Assembly: GCA_020055645.1 (NCBI GenBank)
Contig: CM034546.1
Span: forward strand, 69,874,001 to 69,938,000
Direction of reading: 5' to 3'
From: Tomocerus qinae
Taxonomy: Eukaryota; Arthropoda; Collembola; Entomobryomorpha; Tomoceridae
Length of the DNA: 64,000 nucleotides
The position numbers and the translations under genes are program-made. Positions 37,220-47,758 of this stretch are shown piece by piece (the first letter of the stretch is position 1; each line of letters opens with the position of its first letter). The notes under the pieces are model-generated. The model was not told the DNA's origin. It did not search any database and was given only the letters and a program-made list of their open reading frames with translations.

Positions 37220-37633
37220 TTATTTCAATTTATTAACGAATCGTTGTACAAGCATGTCATTTTTCTTAGCGTTACAAGTGAACAAGTTCATTACTTTACG
37301 TATAGGTAGTACATTAATGTGATAAAGAAAGAACAGGCAAAATTGACCACAAGTCGGCCCGCTTTGTAACATTTTATCATTAACTACTACAGCATTAGGT
37401 ATGTCAAACTTATAATTAGTGGGACTCTGTCCTAGTGAATCAAAAAAGAAAACCTTATCATTATCTACATATACAGCACACCAGTGCAAACCCTTATAAG
37501 AGCCAGTGCAGCAGTTTACTATATACATACCATTCTTAATAACTAATCTATTTCTAGGAATTACATCTACGTCACTTATCTTAAACTTATTTGCTATTAC
37601 TAACAATTTCTCTTTCAGCTGGTTTGTATCCAT
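37220..37633 (-). CDS. Adenain-like cysteine protease, 137 aa
   Basis: Maturation protease of Polinton and adenovirus-type virions (C5-like fold), expected to cut capsid precursors. The catalytic layout is visible: His50 in GLHWCAVYV, Asp65 in FFDSLG, Gln90 and Cys95 in QSGPTCGQFC, matching the H-D-Q-C order and the C-G-x-F-C signature. Length is short compared with adenovirus protease (about 200 aa), as usual in Polintons. The ATG overlaps the major capsid stop codon by one base (TAATG). Intact. Confidence 0.87.
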   Translation of the reverse strand: MDTNQLKEKLLVIANKFKISDVDVIPRNRLVIKNGMYIVNCCTGSYKGLHWCAVYVDNDKVFFFDSLGQSPTNYKFDIPNAVVVNDKMLQSGPTCGQFCLFFLYHINVLPIRKVMNLFTCNAKKNDMLVQRFVNKLK

Positions 37634-39003
37634 TATACCATTGCATCATATTTAACATTTCTAGCATTATCAATATACACATTATTCTGATACTGTGCAA
37701 AAGTTAACACTGTAATAGACTTTTCCAATGCCTGGACGAATTTAACTTCAAGGCTCAAATTGCCCCGTCGCTCTGGTTTTAAAGAGTCTCCACTGCTTGC
37801 GGATATCAATTCAAACACCAGCAAAAAGAATCCTTTCTTGAACTGTTTAATTGTTATTCCATTTCCGTCAGCTTTGTTGAATGCCGCCAAATTTAAGTTT
37901 TTGTAAGCTTCCAAGTATTTCTTATCAGTAAAGTCAATAGCATGATACAGACTTTGATCATTGTCCACATTAATGGAAATGTTTGCCAATTTGAATTGCT
38001 TAAAGTCGTAGGGATTCAATGTATGATCCCCTGCAAAAGCATCACTTCGTACCATACCCACACATAGCAACTGTGGAATTTGACCAGTAATATGATTATT
38101 CACCGCTGTGGTTTGCAGTCCGCCAGCCACATTAAAAGTAGTTACTTCACACCTTGATATTGGATATCTTGCAGCCTCAGTATTTAGTGATTCTTGAATG
38201 TAGTTGAATGCAACTGGAGTGAGAATATGCCGTTGACACAAATATAGGGCGTCTAGCATTTCAATTTTGAATGGAACAGCATTATTCACTTTTGCAACAG
38301 CCGTCCAAAGTAAAAATTCATCCAGAGCTCTGTTTAATTTTATTTTGACGTCACAGTTATTTAGCACGAATCTGTCCTGCATTGCAAAGTCGAGTAATAG
38401 AGGTCCACAGACTTCAACGACTCCACTTTCCTTTATCAGAGCTTTACGTGACTCATTCCCAGTATTGTCTGCTGTAAAATCGTCTCCTTCAGTATCTTCA
38501 TAGTATCCACTGGCCTGGCCTTGAGCATCTTTATATGCTTTACTATATCCCCAAAATATATTAGTTTTAAATTATTGACATTGTAAAGAATATTATTATT
38601 GTTATTACCTATAACCCAATGCCGTTTGAATGTAGCATTTATATCCATTAGTGTTGGATAGAGAAGTGACTGGGTAATCATTGATACTGAGTCCTGCTGT
38701 TTGGAAAAGCGAGTGCATGATATTGTTTATCACTGACACGACTGTGCCAGCAGGCACCGCTGTTCCATCCTGCTTTAATACTTTGAAGCGAAGCCATAAA
38801 AGACTGTTTTTTAGGTCAATGAATGATGAATTTCCAAGAATAAAGAACTGAAGTGCCGCGTAACGTTCACTGAGTGAATTTAATGGGTAAATATTTTGGG
38901 TGTAAGAGTGAGAGACACTGACGTCACTAATTGGCTTGGAAAAGTAATCCAATTCCGATCGAATAATGGATGTACTCCCTTCGGTCATGAAAACTTCTGC
39001 CAT
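37633..39003 (-). CDS. Polinton major capsid protein (double jelly-roll type), 434 aa, spliced
   Basis: Two exons, 39003-38609 and 38542-37633, separated by a 66-bp GT-AG intron. Reading through the intron hits stop codons, while splicing gives one continuous 434-aa frame. Landmarks include NIMHSLFQTAGLSIND, an acidic Gly/Tyr-rich loop, FAMQDRFVLNNCDVKI, a YPISRCEVTTF strand, IPQLLCVGMVRSDAF, NPYDFKQFKLANISINVD and the C-terminal GNLSLEVKFVQAL. This pattern is that of the widespread F54H12.2-like proteins assigned as Polinton capsid proteins. No catalytic role. It is flanked by the lysine-rich ORF and the protease, the usual virion gene cluster. Major versus minor capsid naming rests on family recall. 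Confidence 0.8.
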
Positions 39004-39005
39004 TT

Positions 39006-39200
39006 TTACTTTTTCTTCTTCTTTTTAATAATCTTCTTTTTTCCTTTCCCAATCTGCGCACGATAGCGAGGTGTTGCCTTGACGGGTTTCTTCTTAGGAA
39101 TGGGCTTCTTTTTCTCTGGTACTGGAGGTTTATTTGGAATTGGGATAGAGTAGGACGATTTTTGAGGGCCTAAACCCCCTCCGATTTGAACAACTTCCAT
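39006..39200 (-). CDS. Lysine-rich small protein (core-protein candidate), 64 aa
   Basis: Sits 2 bases after the minor capsid gene and 2 bases before the major capsid start, on the same strand. The N-terminus is Gly/Pro/Ser-rich (GGGLGPQKSSYSIPIPN); the rest is dominated by Lys with Pro (EKKKPIPKKKPVK) and ends in a run of lysines. Such composition suits DNA neutralisation inside a capsid, like adenovirus core peptides, or a nuclear-localisation role. No recognised domain. The tight packing argues that it is translated. Confidence 0.65.
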   Translation of the reverse strand: MEVVQIGGGLGPQKSSYSIPIPNKPPVPEKKKPIPKKKPVKATPRYRAQIGKGKKKIIKKKKKK

Positions 39201-39202
39201 TG

Positions 39203-40255
39203 TCAGTACTTTTTACGACGGAAATGAAGTTTCACGTAACACGGCGAATTCGCGACTGATATCGATTCTAAATATTCATCCAGTATTTGTATAGAAATTT
39301 CTTTTAACTCTGAGGTTGAAACTGGACAATACTCAATATGATCGAATGATAAATTAATAATAGCAGAATCATGATCAGCAATTGGAATAGATTTTATTAT
39401 AGGTAGGTATCGACTTCCAAAGAACTGATTCTTTGTAACATTAGTGAGTACTACTGCATGTCGTGGTCCTAATTGACTATGGTCGACGTCATTAAGGAAT
39501 ACTGATTCTCCAACTTTTAGTAAAACACCTGAAGTTTTAAATAAATCCTTCATTCGAGGGCCAAATCTTATGTCTACGTTTTGAGCACCGTCTTCGTCCT
39601 TATTTGTAATTTCCAATTTTGTCAACTCGTGCACACTAAAGTTTATGTAGGGAAATTCTGATTCCAAGGCAGTATTGATTTCTGCAGTTGCTAATTCTGA
39701 TAGGCTGAAACTATCCGGTTCTTTGACGGTAAGATTGTATATAGGCAAATCATTCACTATAGTAAAAGTGAATGTATGATCTTCAGGGATATAGTGATGA
39801 TAAAAGTTTTCAGATATTGGATTGGGTGCGACATGTGATCCAGTTTTAAATTCCCGAGTAGAAAATCCTAATAATCTTGCCAAATGAGGGTCAAATGTAA
39901 ATATTTTCTTTTCGTCGTGTACAGTTATTTGTACTTTTATAACATTGACTCTCATTAAAGTAACATTAATTCCCTGTTTTTGTAATTTGGTGGATAAGTC
40001 ATTCAAAATATCTGCAAATGCCAAATTGCGTATTGTCACAGTTTTTCGATCAACATCACCGGTTCGAATAGAGAACCAACTGTCGTCACTTTTAAAAAAC
40101 TTTCTATTGGTAGTAGTAAATTGAATTTGAGATAATCCACACTCAAATTGGTCAAGTGGGAGATTAATTGTTTTGTACAATATGTTGGAAAATATTCCAG
40201 GTGACTTTTTGTAAACGTCCCAAGGACTCGCAATTTCAACATAGAATGCGTCCAT
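39203..40255 (-). CDS. Polinton minor capsid (penton-like) protein, 350 aa
   Basis: Intact 350-aa frame. The start (YVEIASPWDVYKKSPGIFSN followed by FECGLSQIQF) and the end (SPCYVKLHFRRKK) match the pattern of the single jelly-roll minor capsid protein of Polintons, where an early E-V-G-L-S-E-I-like motif and a final V-x-L-H-F-R motif are characteristic. The middle is beta-rich, with few charged helices. It is expected to build the fivefold vertices. The gene lies 9 bases after the integrase stop and 2 bases before the lysine-rich ORF. Confidence 0.75.
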   Translation of the reverse strand: MDAFYVEIASPWDVYKKSPGIFSNILYKTINLPLDQFECGLSQIQFTTTNRKFFKSDDSWFSIRTGDVDRKTVTIRNLAFADILNDLSTKLQKQGINVTLMRVNVIKVQITVHDEKKIFTFDPHLARLLGFSTREFKTGSHVAPNPISENFYHHYIPEDHTFTFTIVNDLPIYNLTVKEPDSFSLSELATAEINTALESEFPYINFSVHELTKLEITNKDEDGAQNVDIRFGPRMKDLFKTSGVLLKVGESVFLNDVDHSQLGPRHAVVLTNVTKNQFFGSRYLPIIKSIPIADHDSAIINLSFDHIEYCPVSTSELKEISIQILDEYLESISVANSPCYVKLHFRRKKY

Positions 40256-40264
40256 GACGACTGT

Positions 40265-41359
40265 CTAAGTAGGAATGAAGTGAGACAACTCTTGGTCGTA
40301 GAATATGCCCTCTATAAGGTCTGCCGATTGAGAGTGTAGGTACTTTTTTGGCTTTTTACCAGCTTTAATACGTGCTGCATCTTCTTCAGCTTTTCGCTGC
40401 TGTTCTTGTTCACTTTCAAATAATCGGTAGGTAGGGGGAATTGTATCATACACCTTAGCTATGCTAAAAACCTCATTTACGAATCCAGGTAAATATCCTT
40501 TAGAAAATGTTTTCTTGATTCGAGCCACTACAACAGTATCCCCAACTTTAAATTTTGGTTTCTTCTTCTTTACATTGATGAGGTGGCCAAAAGTATTTTT
40601 CCACACTTCATTTTCATTACTATCATTTACATCACGGGGTCTAAACTTTGTCGTAGAATGAATAGTAGAATTGTAAGAAGATAATATTTGTTTATACACA
40701 TTAATGTACTTGTGGTTGCCTTTGTATGTAAAATATCTTGCCAAACGAGACATTATTGTACGATGCCAACGTTCCACAACTGAAGCTTTATTTTCTCCAT
40801 AGGCAAATATGTGGCGCACACCAATGTGTTTTAAATAGTCTCTCATTGGCTTTCCTAGGAATTCCAAGCCTAAATCTGTAAGTAAAGTCTGAGGTTTCCC
40901 CAGTACCTTAATAACTTGCTTGAGAGCTTTTAGGGCAGTATCAACTGTTTTATTTTTCATTGGAACCATATGAGCCATTTTAGAGAAAACGTCAATAGCA
41001 GTTAAAAAGTATTTGTATCCATTATTTTCGTTTGCATACCTAGATAAGTCTAGTAAATCACAATGGAATTGGTACAGACGAAAATGAACCATGAATTTCC
41101 TTTTGGGGAATCTATTAACAACAGGCCTATGTAGCACATATGGTTTTAATTTATAGAGTTCATTCAGTACAACTTTCCTATCTGTGTATTTCCGGTTTTT
41201 GATAAACGTAGCAGCTCCGCTGAATGAGCCTGCAAACTTTGGATTGAGATAGTTACGCTTAATATTGGTCGCCATCCTGAGTGATAATGAATGTATTTGT
41301 TTATTCACAAAGTAATAAATACTACGGCCGGAATGACAAATTAGCTTCCTCAGAGCCAC
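40265..41359 (-). CDS. Polinton retroviral-type integrase, 364 aa
   Basis: DDE-type rve integrase that would insert the linear element and generate the 6-bp duplication. Catalytic residues are visible as Asp101 (FHCDLLDLS), Asp162 (LLTDLGLEF) and Glu196 (ENKASVVERWHRT). The C-terminal third (FKVGDTVVVARIKKTFSKGY, then a late IEGIFYDQEL) resembles the SH3-like and chromo-type tail of these integrases. The frame opens at 41359, but the second ATG at residue 29 (MATNIKRNYL) fits the family start better, so the first 28 residues may be 5' UTR. The 40-bp tandem repeat lies just upstream. Confidence 0.88.
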   Translation of the reverse strand: MALRKLICHSGRSIYYFVNKQIHSLSLRMATNIKRNYLNPKFAGSFSGAATFIKNRKYTDRKVVLNELYKLKPYVLHRPVVNRFPKRKFMVHFRLYQFHCDLLDLSRYANENNGYKYFLTAIDVFSKMAHMVPMKNKTVDTALKALKQVIKVLGKPQTLLTDLGLEFLGKPMRDYLKHIGVRHIFAYGENKASVVERWHRTIMSRLARYFTYKGNHKYINVYKQILSSYNSTIHSTTKFRPRDVNDSNENEVWKNTFGHLINVKKKKPKFKVGDTVVVARIKKTFSKGYLPGFVNEVFSIAKVYDTIPPTYRLFESEQEQQRKAEEDAARIKAGKKPKKYLHSQSADLIEGIFYDQELSHFIPT

Positions 41360-41520
41360 CTAGGCACCATCATGAATGAAACATTTTATGCCGTAATGTC
41401 AGGAAAGCTTCTTTCATACCATCTAGCGATTGAACTTGATATAATGATGAAATTTGTTCATTCGTCAAGTTGGTACATATTTACGCGAATTTATACTGAA
41501 TAATACTAATTAACGTCATA

Positions 41521-41713
41521 TTTAATACTAAAAACGTTTTATGAATGCTAATTTACACTAATTAATACTAAAAACGTTTTATGAATGCTAATTTACACTA
41601 ATTAATACTAAAAACGTTTTATGAATGCTAATTTACACTAATTAATACTAAAAACGTTTTATGAATGCTAATTTACACTAATTAATACTAAAAACGTTTT
41701 ATGAATGCTAATT
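41521..41713. repeat. 40-bp tandem repeat, about 4.8 copies
   Basis: Units of attaatactaaaaacgtttt + atgaatgctaatttacacta repeat almost without change from 41,521 to 41,713 between gene X and the integrase gene. Only the first unit differs at its start (ttt) and the last is cut short. The position, directly upstream of the integrase start, suggests a promoter or 5' UTR element. Confidence 0.92.
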
Positions 41714-41759
41714 ATGCTACAAAATAATTAATGCCACGTATTCATTATTACAGAATTTT

Positions 41760-42464
41760 TCAATTTATTTCAACATTTTTCTCAACCATCTTCATCCTTT
41801 CCTGAATTATCTTTTTCCCCTCCTCAGTTTTGCACTCACAGTTTGTTGGGCAGGCATAATCAATTTCCATAGGAGAGCCAATCAGTGGAATATGAGGGCA
41901 CCTTTTCGTGTACATTTGTTGAAACTTTCCAAATTTGTAGACAATAAATGGAATTTCTGCAACTGAAACTTGTAAGCAATACTTTTTCTTTGCTCCGTTC
42001 CTTATGAGCTCAAATCCAGCCAGGTAGCGACACACACTTCTATGGATCTTTTTGATTTCCACTCCACAGTCCAAAATCTCATCAAATGTATGCCATTTAA
42101 GAGATGGTGCAGTGCTTTCCTGTACCATATATTGGTCTACTAAAGTGTAGTGCATTAACAGTGCCTTTATTTTTCCCATTAAAGACATTGGACAGTTGAA
42201 ATACTGAATGGTTTTATTCAGGCGTAGTCTTCTCATGTGAAGATAGCTTTGTCCATTGTCAAGATATGAAAACCAGATCTTCAATTCTCCCATATTAGCA
42301 GGAGTGCTATAGGACTTTATCCATTCGTGACTCAAAGATGATTTAATTAAATCAATAGTCTCTTCAAACTCGACCGTCTAAGAAAATAATATGTATTAGA
42401 TTTCGAAAGTATAATATTAATTATAAATACTTACAACGAGTTCTTCTCCGCTTTCTTCAGCCAT
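41760..42464 (-). CDS. Polinton gene X, unknown function, 215 aa, spliced
   Basis: Two exons, 42464-42435 and 42377-41760, with a 57-bp phase-0 GT-AG intron. Exon 1 encodes a short acidic start (MAEESGEELV). The 215-aa product is rich in basic and aromatic residues, with a cysteine pair region near the C-terminus (CPTNCECKTEEGKK) that could bind metal, and no hydrophobic transmembrane segment. I do not recognise a family. It is the first gene after the right inverted repeat and lies upstream of the integrase, so it may be expressed first on the minus strand. Accessory genes at Polinton ends vary between elements. Confidence 0.6.
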
Positions 42465-42545
42465 GGTGTTATCGGTTCAGTGGATGAAATCCAAATGGTT
42501 GTCGAAAGAAATGTTTCCTGGTATATCACTGCCAGAATTAATTGG

Positions 42546-44086
42546 GCGGTTAGTGATAACGACCCTTGTTACAAATGTATTAGAGTTTCTTAGCTTTGCA
42601 TAAAATTATATTATTGGCATTCGCATCGAGAGTATCGGACAGGCAGGCTCGCGGCTAACAGGCTGGCGGGCACAGGGCGGGCGGGCGGGCGGGCACAGGG
42701 CGTGCAGAAACGGGTCAATAACAAATAGCTAATAAATAATTAAAACTACTCCCCTTTGCTTAAAACTTTTATTGCCAAAACAGGTATCAAAAAATAGTAA
42801 ATAGCTTTGTTCAAAATAGCTCTTTCTTTGATTTTTAACATTACGTTTTATTAGTGATTTTTAAAATTGTTTTTTATTGGCGATTTAAAAAAATTTTTTT
42901 TATTGGTGATTTTTTAGTGTTCAATCCAACCAACTTTCCAGATAACTTTTAATATTAATTTTTAGCCCAAAATATAGCCAAAAGCTTTTACCAACTGTCC
43001 ACGAGAAAGTTTTTGAAAAACTGAAAAATTATAGATTTTATCAGTGTTTTTGAAAAAATTTTGAAATTTTCATAAATAAATTGTCAAATTTGTTTTTGTC
43101 GTCCGATTTTAATCAAATTAATTTCTAAAAATAAAGAAATATTTTCTCCACAATCCTTCAAAGTTAATTTTTTAAATTTACTGATCGTTAATGTGATAAA
43201 AAATAATTTAAAAAAAAATTTTATTGGTGATTTTTTAGTCGCGTAACCAACCCAATTTCCCGTTAACTTTTATTAATTTAACTTAACGTACGTTATAGCC
43301 AATAACCTTCGCTAGAGGCCCACGAGAAAGAATTTTAAAAACTTAAAAATTATAGATTTTATCAGTGTTATTGAAAATTTTTTATACTTTTTGTAAATAA
43401 ATTGTAAAATTTTATTTTGTAGACCGATTTTAATGAAATTAATTTCTAAAAATAAAGAAATCTTTTCCCTACAATCCTATAGGTTTTCCTGATTGTTAGT
43501 GAGATAAAAATTTTTTTGAAATTTTGGAAAATAATTTTTTACTTTTTTCTTTGATTTTTAAAACTATTATGAAAATCCCAATCGACTATTTTATAGCTAG
43601 TGTTATTGGCTTTTTTTTAAAATCAATAACAGTAGTAGACTCCTTCTGTAAAAAAACTGGCTATCAAAACCAAATATTTCGCAAGTCTATGGATTTAATG
43701 AAACTAATATATATGGGCGTGGTTTATAGGGACTCGGCATTACTACATAAGTAATGTAGGTACATTCAAGCAATGCTTTTTATAGTAGGTACATTCAAGC
43801 ATGCTGTCTATAGTAGGAGAAAAGTAGGTACATTCATTTCATAGATAAATAATAAGAAACTCAATGGTAGTGATGTAATGTACATATTAGTACGTAATTT
43901 ACATTCAGTAGGTAGTTATAATAAGTAATAATGGGTAAGGTAGTCACATAAATTCAGAAACCACAAAAGTGATTAGGGTGGTTAGACTTCCCGGTAACAT
44001 CCGGCTGAAACATGACCACGTGAGATACATACCTTGGAAATTCAAATGTTTTGGCGCTGGAAACCACCGTCACCTATTTATACACA
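42546..44086 (-). repeat. Polinton right terminal inverted repeat
   Basis: Inverse complement of 29,952-31,488. It ends cctatttatacaca at 44,086. It contains the same tandem modules and the (gggc)n run (42,670-42,705) in reverse order. A 76-codon frame occurs identically in both repeats (30,278-30,508 minus; 43,524-43,754 plus) but has low-complexity composition and no known domain. Confidence 0.93.
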
Positions 44087-44092
44087 TTTAAT
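44087..44092. repeat. Target-site duplication, right (tttaat)
   Basis: Exact copy of the left hexamer at 29,946-29,951, immediately after the last base of the right terminal repeat. Confidence 0.92.
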
Positions 44093-45297
44093 AAACAGCT
44101 CAAAAAGTTACCAAAAAGCTCCCATTTAAAATCAGAAAAATTAGATTCCCCCTGGGATTTTTGAAAAACATGCGCATGTGCATTGCAACAAAATGCCGCA
44201 TTGTCCATGGCATAGATAGATAGATCCTGCGACATAGGAATAAATAATTTTATTATATGGAGATGCCACGGTTTCAGTTTTTGCCACTTCTCACAATTCA
44301 TATCAGCACGGAAAATTGTCCAATTTTATGGAGAATTTTTTTGAAATTACATTTTGCTGGGCCTACAGAAGATTTAACTCGTTCAGGGAAGAGAGCTTAT
44401 AGAACCACAGCCTGTCTGTGAAATTCTTTGCGCTATAACTCCAGCAAACTTGGACAGCTATTGATTAAACTTGATTCCATATTTGATTTTGGACTAGTGG
44501 CGAACAAACTGCGTCTCTAATAAACTATTATGCGGTGAGCTTCTGTAAAGGCTTGTAGGAATTTTTCTGTTCCTCCTATTATTGTGACGTAAAGATATTT
44601 AGACAGGTTTGGAACCGAAATGAAATTGTACCTATAAAGGAACCCTAAATACTGGCATTTACTTACAGACCTATAACTTCTATGGGTTTTGGTAATTAAT
44701 TTCAAATTATATTTTCTACAATCGCAGTACCTATCTACACAGAAAAAACTAGATTTGTGAAGATAGCATCGAAATAATAGTATTCGGATTCGGACACCAT
44801 CCCAAGGTATTCGTACACTATACCCAGTAATGGGTATAGTGTGCGAAAACAGTGATATCCACAAAATATATTCTGTTGGTTTTGATAGTGATTCAAATTA
44901 TATGCAAAAATAGGATAACTTAACTGTGCCTAGGTATGTAGACATTATATTCAAACAATGAAATCAATTTAAATTCCTCAACGTGATTTATAAAGCGTAT
45001 AAACGAAAAGTTCGTACACTATCCCCAGTCTCCCCTACCTTCAATGTTAAAATATGAGTTTCAAAAACTTATAAAATGATTTGTATTGCAAGCTGTATCA
45101 TTACGAAACTGGACTCAAATTTTTGCTTTATGAATAGATAGTGAAAGTTTGAATGAGATCGTTTACGGAATCAGAAAAACTTTATTGTATAAGATAGTTT
45201 TAGGGGAGAGGTGTTTGACATTTGAACATTTTAGATACATGTCTGTACGTAAAGTGGTGGGACAAAAAAACAGTTAATTTGTGCTAAATAACACTAT
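44093..45297. other. Intergenic, no gene seen
   Basis: Contains a small hairpin at 44,812-44,845 (cgtacactataccca, loop gtaa, tgggtatagtgtgcg) and a diverged copy of the 2.46-kb repeat at about 45,055-45,150. Otherwise featureless. Confidence 0.45.
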
Positions 45298-47758
45298 TCA
45301 GTTGACGTTCCAATACCAACGATTTCCTGGCAAACAGTAATTAATGTCCTTCCATGTGTGTTTTTTCTCATACTTCCAAGACGGATGACTTATGAAGTCA
45401 GAGTAAAATAACATTCCACATGCTCTACATAAAAAGTAATTGCCAGAGTGGGATAGTTCTCCGGTGCCTTTCCATTGCATATATTCATTATAACGGTTGT
45501 CATTGTCATTCAAAAATTTCAAATAAGTTGCCAAATGTTTAGGAGACTTGTAATCCTCAACATGAATGTATGAGTTAGGTGGCATGGCTAGAAAATAGTC
45601 ATCCGGTCGGGCTCCCATCACTACTGGTACAACATCATTGCTGCAAGATAAAATACATGTTCTGTCCTTGAGTTAGCTGGATCATTTAACATAAATTTTT
45701 CCAAATTGCATTTATACCTACCTTAAAGCATTCCCGAACGCTTTCTCAGTTATGTAATCCCGACAGTTGGCATTTTCGAACGCTAAGTAAAACTTGTATT
45801 CTTTAATTATTCTGTTCATACATGATGATTTATCTTCCTTTTCAATACATTTTTGCTCCATGTCTCCACATTTACCATAAACATCAACAAAAATGTATTT
45901 TTTTTAATTCTTTTACAAAACCCATGCGATTATTATGAACATCGAAACAATTGGAAGAAAACATTACTGCCATTTTTGTCTTCAATTTCGCATAGTCCTT
46001 CTGATCTGTTGTTGGGATAAAATTAATATTTTTAGTAACTTGTGTTTCCAATTTCCAATAGACATTAAAACGTTTGCTCCTCTATATAAACATATATAGA
46101 TGTAGCAAAGTAGCAACTTCACCTGACACCTGACGTTTCACATATTATCCACAGAAAAGGAAAATAACAATGTATTTCTCAGTATTTTCAGTGCTATAAT
46201 GTTATACTTTACGTAAGTGCCAATTTTTTAAAATTGCCAAGCCCAAAGCCACCGACCGGGCTCAGTGAAAGTTTTCACTGAACCCGGTCGGGTGGATAGA
46301 ATTTTTTTGACTTTATGGCTCGGTTAGTCTCGCTTGATATATTCGAAACAAATGGGCTTGGATCGTCTCGCTTGAAATGTGAGTGTGAGGTCGGCTAGCC
46401 GAAAATTATTTTAATGTTAAATTTAAATTTTTAAACTTAAATTTTTTGGAATCTTGCTATTTTCTTGGAATTAGCAAGTCTAAGCAGCTACACTTAGAGT
46501 GCGCATTTTTATACATTATGCCAGAAGTGGCAGAACATCCACAGGTGGGGAAGAATGAGAATGAAACAGTATAACAGAATGAAATTGGAAATGTTTGCGT
46601 TAAATAGAATAAAATAGTTGCAGGCTTTGCGTGAAATATCATAGCAAAAAGTATTGACAACTGTTTTTAAAACCATTTCAAACTGAAAGTTGAGAAATGG
46701 GCAAAGGGCCTTTCTTTAAGAGTCTCCGGTCTCTGAGTACGGCATTTCCAAAGTAATCAAGGTTTTTGCCAATCAATGAAAGTTTAACCCCTCAAAACAT
46801 AATCTCCACTGCATCAAAATTGTTATCAAACATCGAGACCGCAGCAGTCTTCAATTTATAAGTGATTTTTTTGCATTTTGCTATTTTTAAAAAAGTAAGC
46901 CAATACTTTCCTATCATTTCAAAGTCTTAATTATAGTCCTGCGACCTTCTTTTTTTAAACGGTAGTAATTGATAGGGAAGTACAATCACCTGATTGAAAA
47001 TTGTGTGATTTATTGTTCTGATCATACGGAAGCCATTTCTTGTACGGTACTACAATATCAGCACCCTTGTAATAAGTTGCCAAAATCGCGTCATTGAGTC
47101 CTAGATCAGCCGAAGATTTAAACGGACTCTCCAAGGTTAAAATAATTTGTTTCACTCCTTTAGGAATAGTTAGTTTTTCAACCCCGTTTCCAGGGCGATG
47201 TATATAAGAAAACAGAGCAGCGTCAAAATTTTTAATAATTGTCAAGGGTGATTTGAAATCAGCAGATCTTGAGATATTGCAAAAGTTAAAATTAAATCCA
47301 GGACATCGATAATTTTGTGCATTTGCTTTAGGTGTAAAGCCGGTATCGAACAAAATAATCTCTTTCTTCTATAAAACGAGGAAAATATTATTTGAGGTTA
47401 GAATAAATTATTTGGAAATACAAAAACAACGACATTTTAAATTTATTACAGTAATTTTTTTTCTGGTTAGTTCTTCAGAAAATTTTTTCATCCAAGCAAA
47501 CTGATCTAATATACGGTCACTCAAAATCTTGTCTTCAATTTTGGAAGGCCTCCATAAAGAAATACTGTTTATAAAAATCTTCCAATTCTCGAATTTGTCA
47601 AGAGAAACTGCCGTTTCTTTCAAACGGTCACCTCTGTTGTTCCAGTCTAATATATAATATTTTTGTGACACTACATCATGGTTATACACCAGCAGAAAGC
47701 CAATAGAAACGATGGCTAGTACAAATGTAATTATAAATCCAGTCTTTAATGAATACAT
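45298..47758 (-). pseudogene. GT10 alpha-1,3-fucosyltransferase, one frameshift
   Basis: Golgi enzyme that transfers fucose from GDP-fucose to N-acetylglucosamine-containing glycans. Four exons: 47758-47450 (short cytosolic tail, signal anchor IITFVLAIVSIGFLLVY, stem), 47368-46961 (IILFDTGF; YYKGADIVVPYKKWLPY), 46081-45722 and 45640-45298. Exon 3 carries the donor-binding core (EYKFYLAFENANCRDYITEK) and exon 4 continues it (DVVPVVMGA, then SYIHVEDYKSP). With one base removed from the eight-T run at 45,898-45,905 (A8 on the coding strand), all exons join to about 472 aa; as written, the frame stops a few codons later. The exon 2 donor (gtttaa) is weak, so that junction is uncertain. A homopolymer slip in assembly is as likely as true inactivation. 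Confidence 0.78.
46250..46293. repeat. Hairpin in the fucosyltransferase intron
   Basis: The left arm ccaccgaccgggctcagtga and right arm tcactgaacccggtcgggtgg are complementary with one or two mismatches, around a very short loop. It is GC-rich against an AT-rich background and lies inside the 879-bp intron. Confidence 0.7.

Larger units (their letters stand above)
29952..44086. mobile_element. Complete Maverick/Polinton (adintovirus-like) element, 14.1 kb
   Basis: The element is bounded by 1.54-kb terminal inverted repeats and a perfect 6-bp duplication. It encodes the full diagnostic set: retroviral-type integrase, family B DNA polymerase, adenain-like protease, FtsK/A32-like ATPase, major and minor capsid proteins, plus small ORFs. 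All ten genes lie on the minus strand and are packed with overlaps or gaps of a few bases between most neighbours. Termini are near-identical, implying a fairly recent insertion. Integrase, capsid, protease and ATPase frames are open, while the polymerase has three small frame breaks. Elements of this type are regarded as endogenous viruses able in principle to form virions; that is inference for this copy. Confidence 0.95.

Noticed and set aside
41521..41713. 40-bp repeats as a CRISPR array
   Set aside because: The units are directly adjacent with no unique spacers, and they lie in an animal mobile element.
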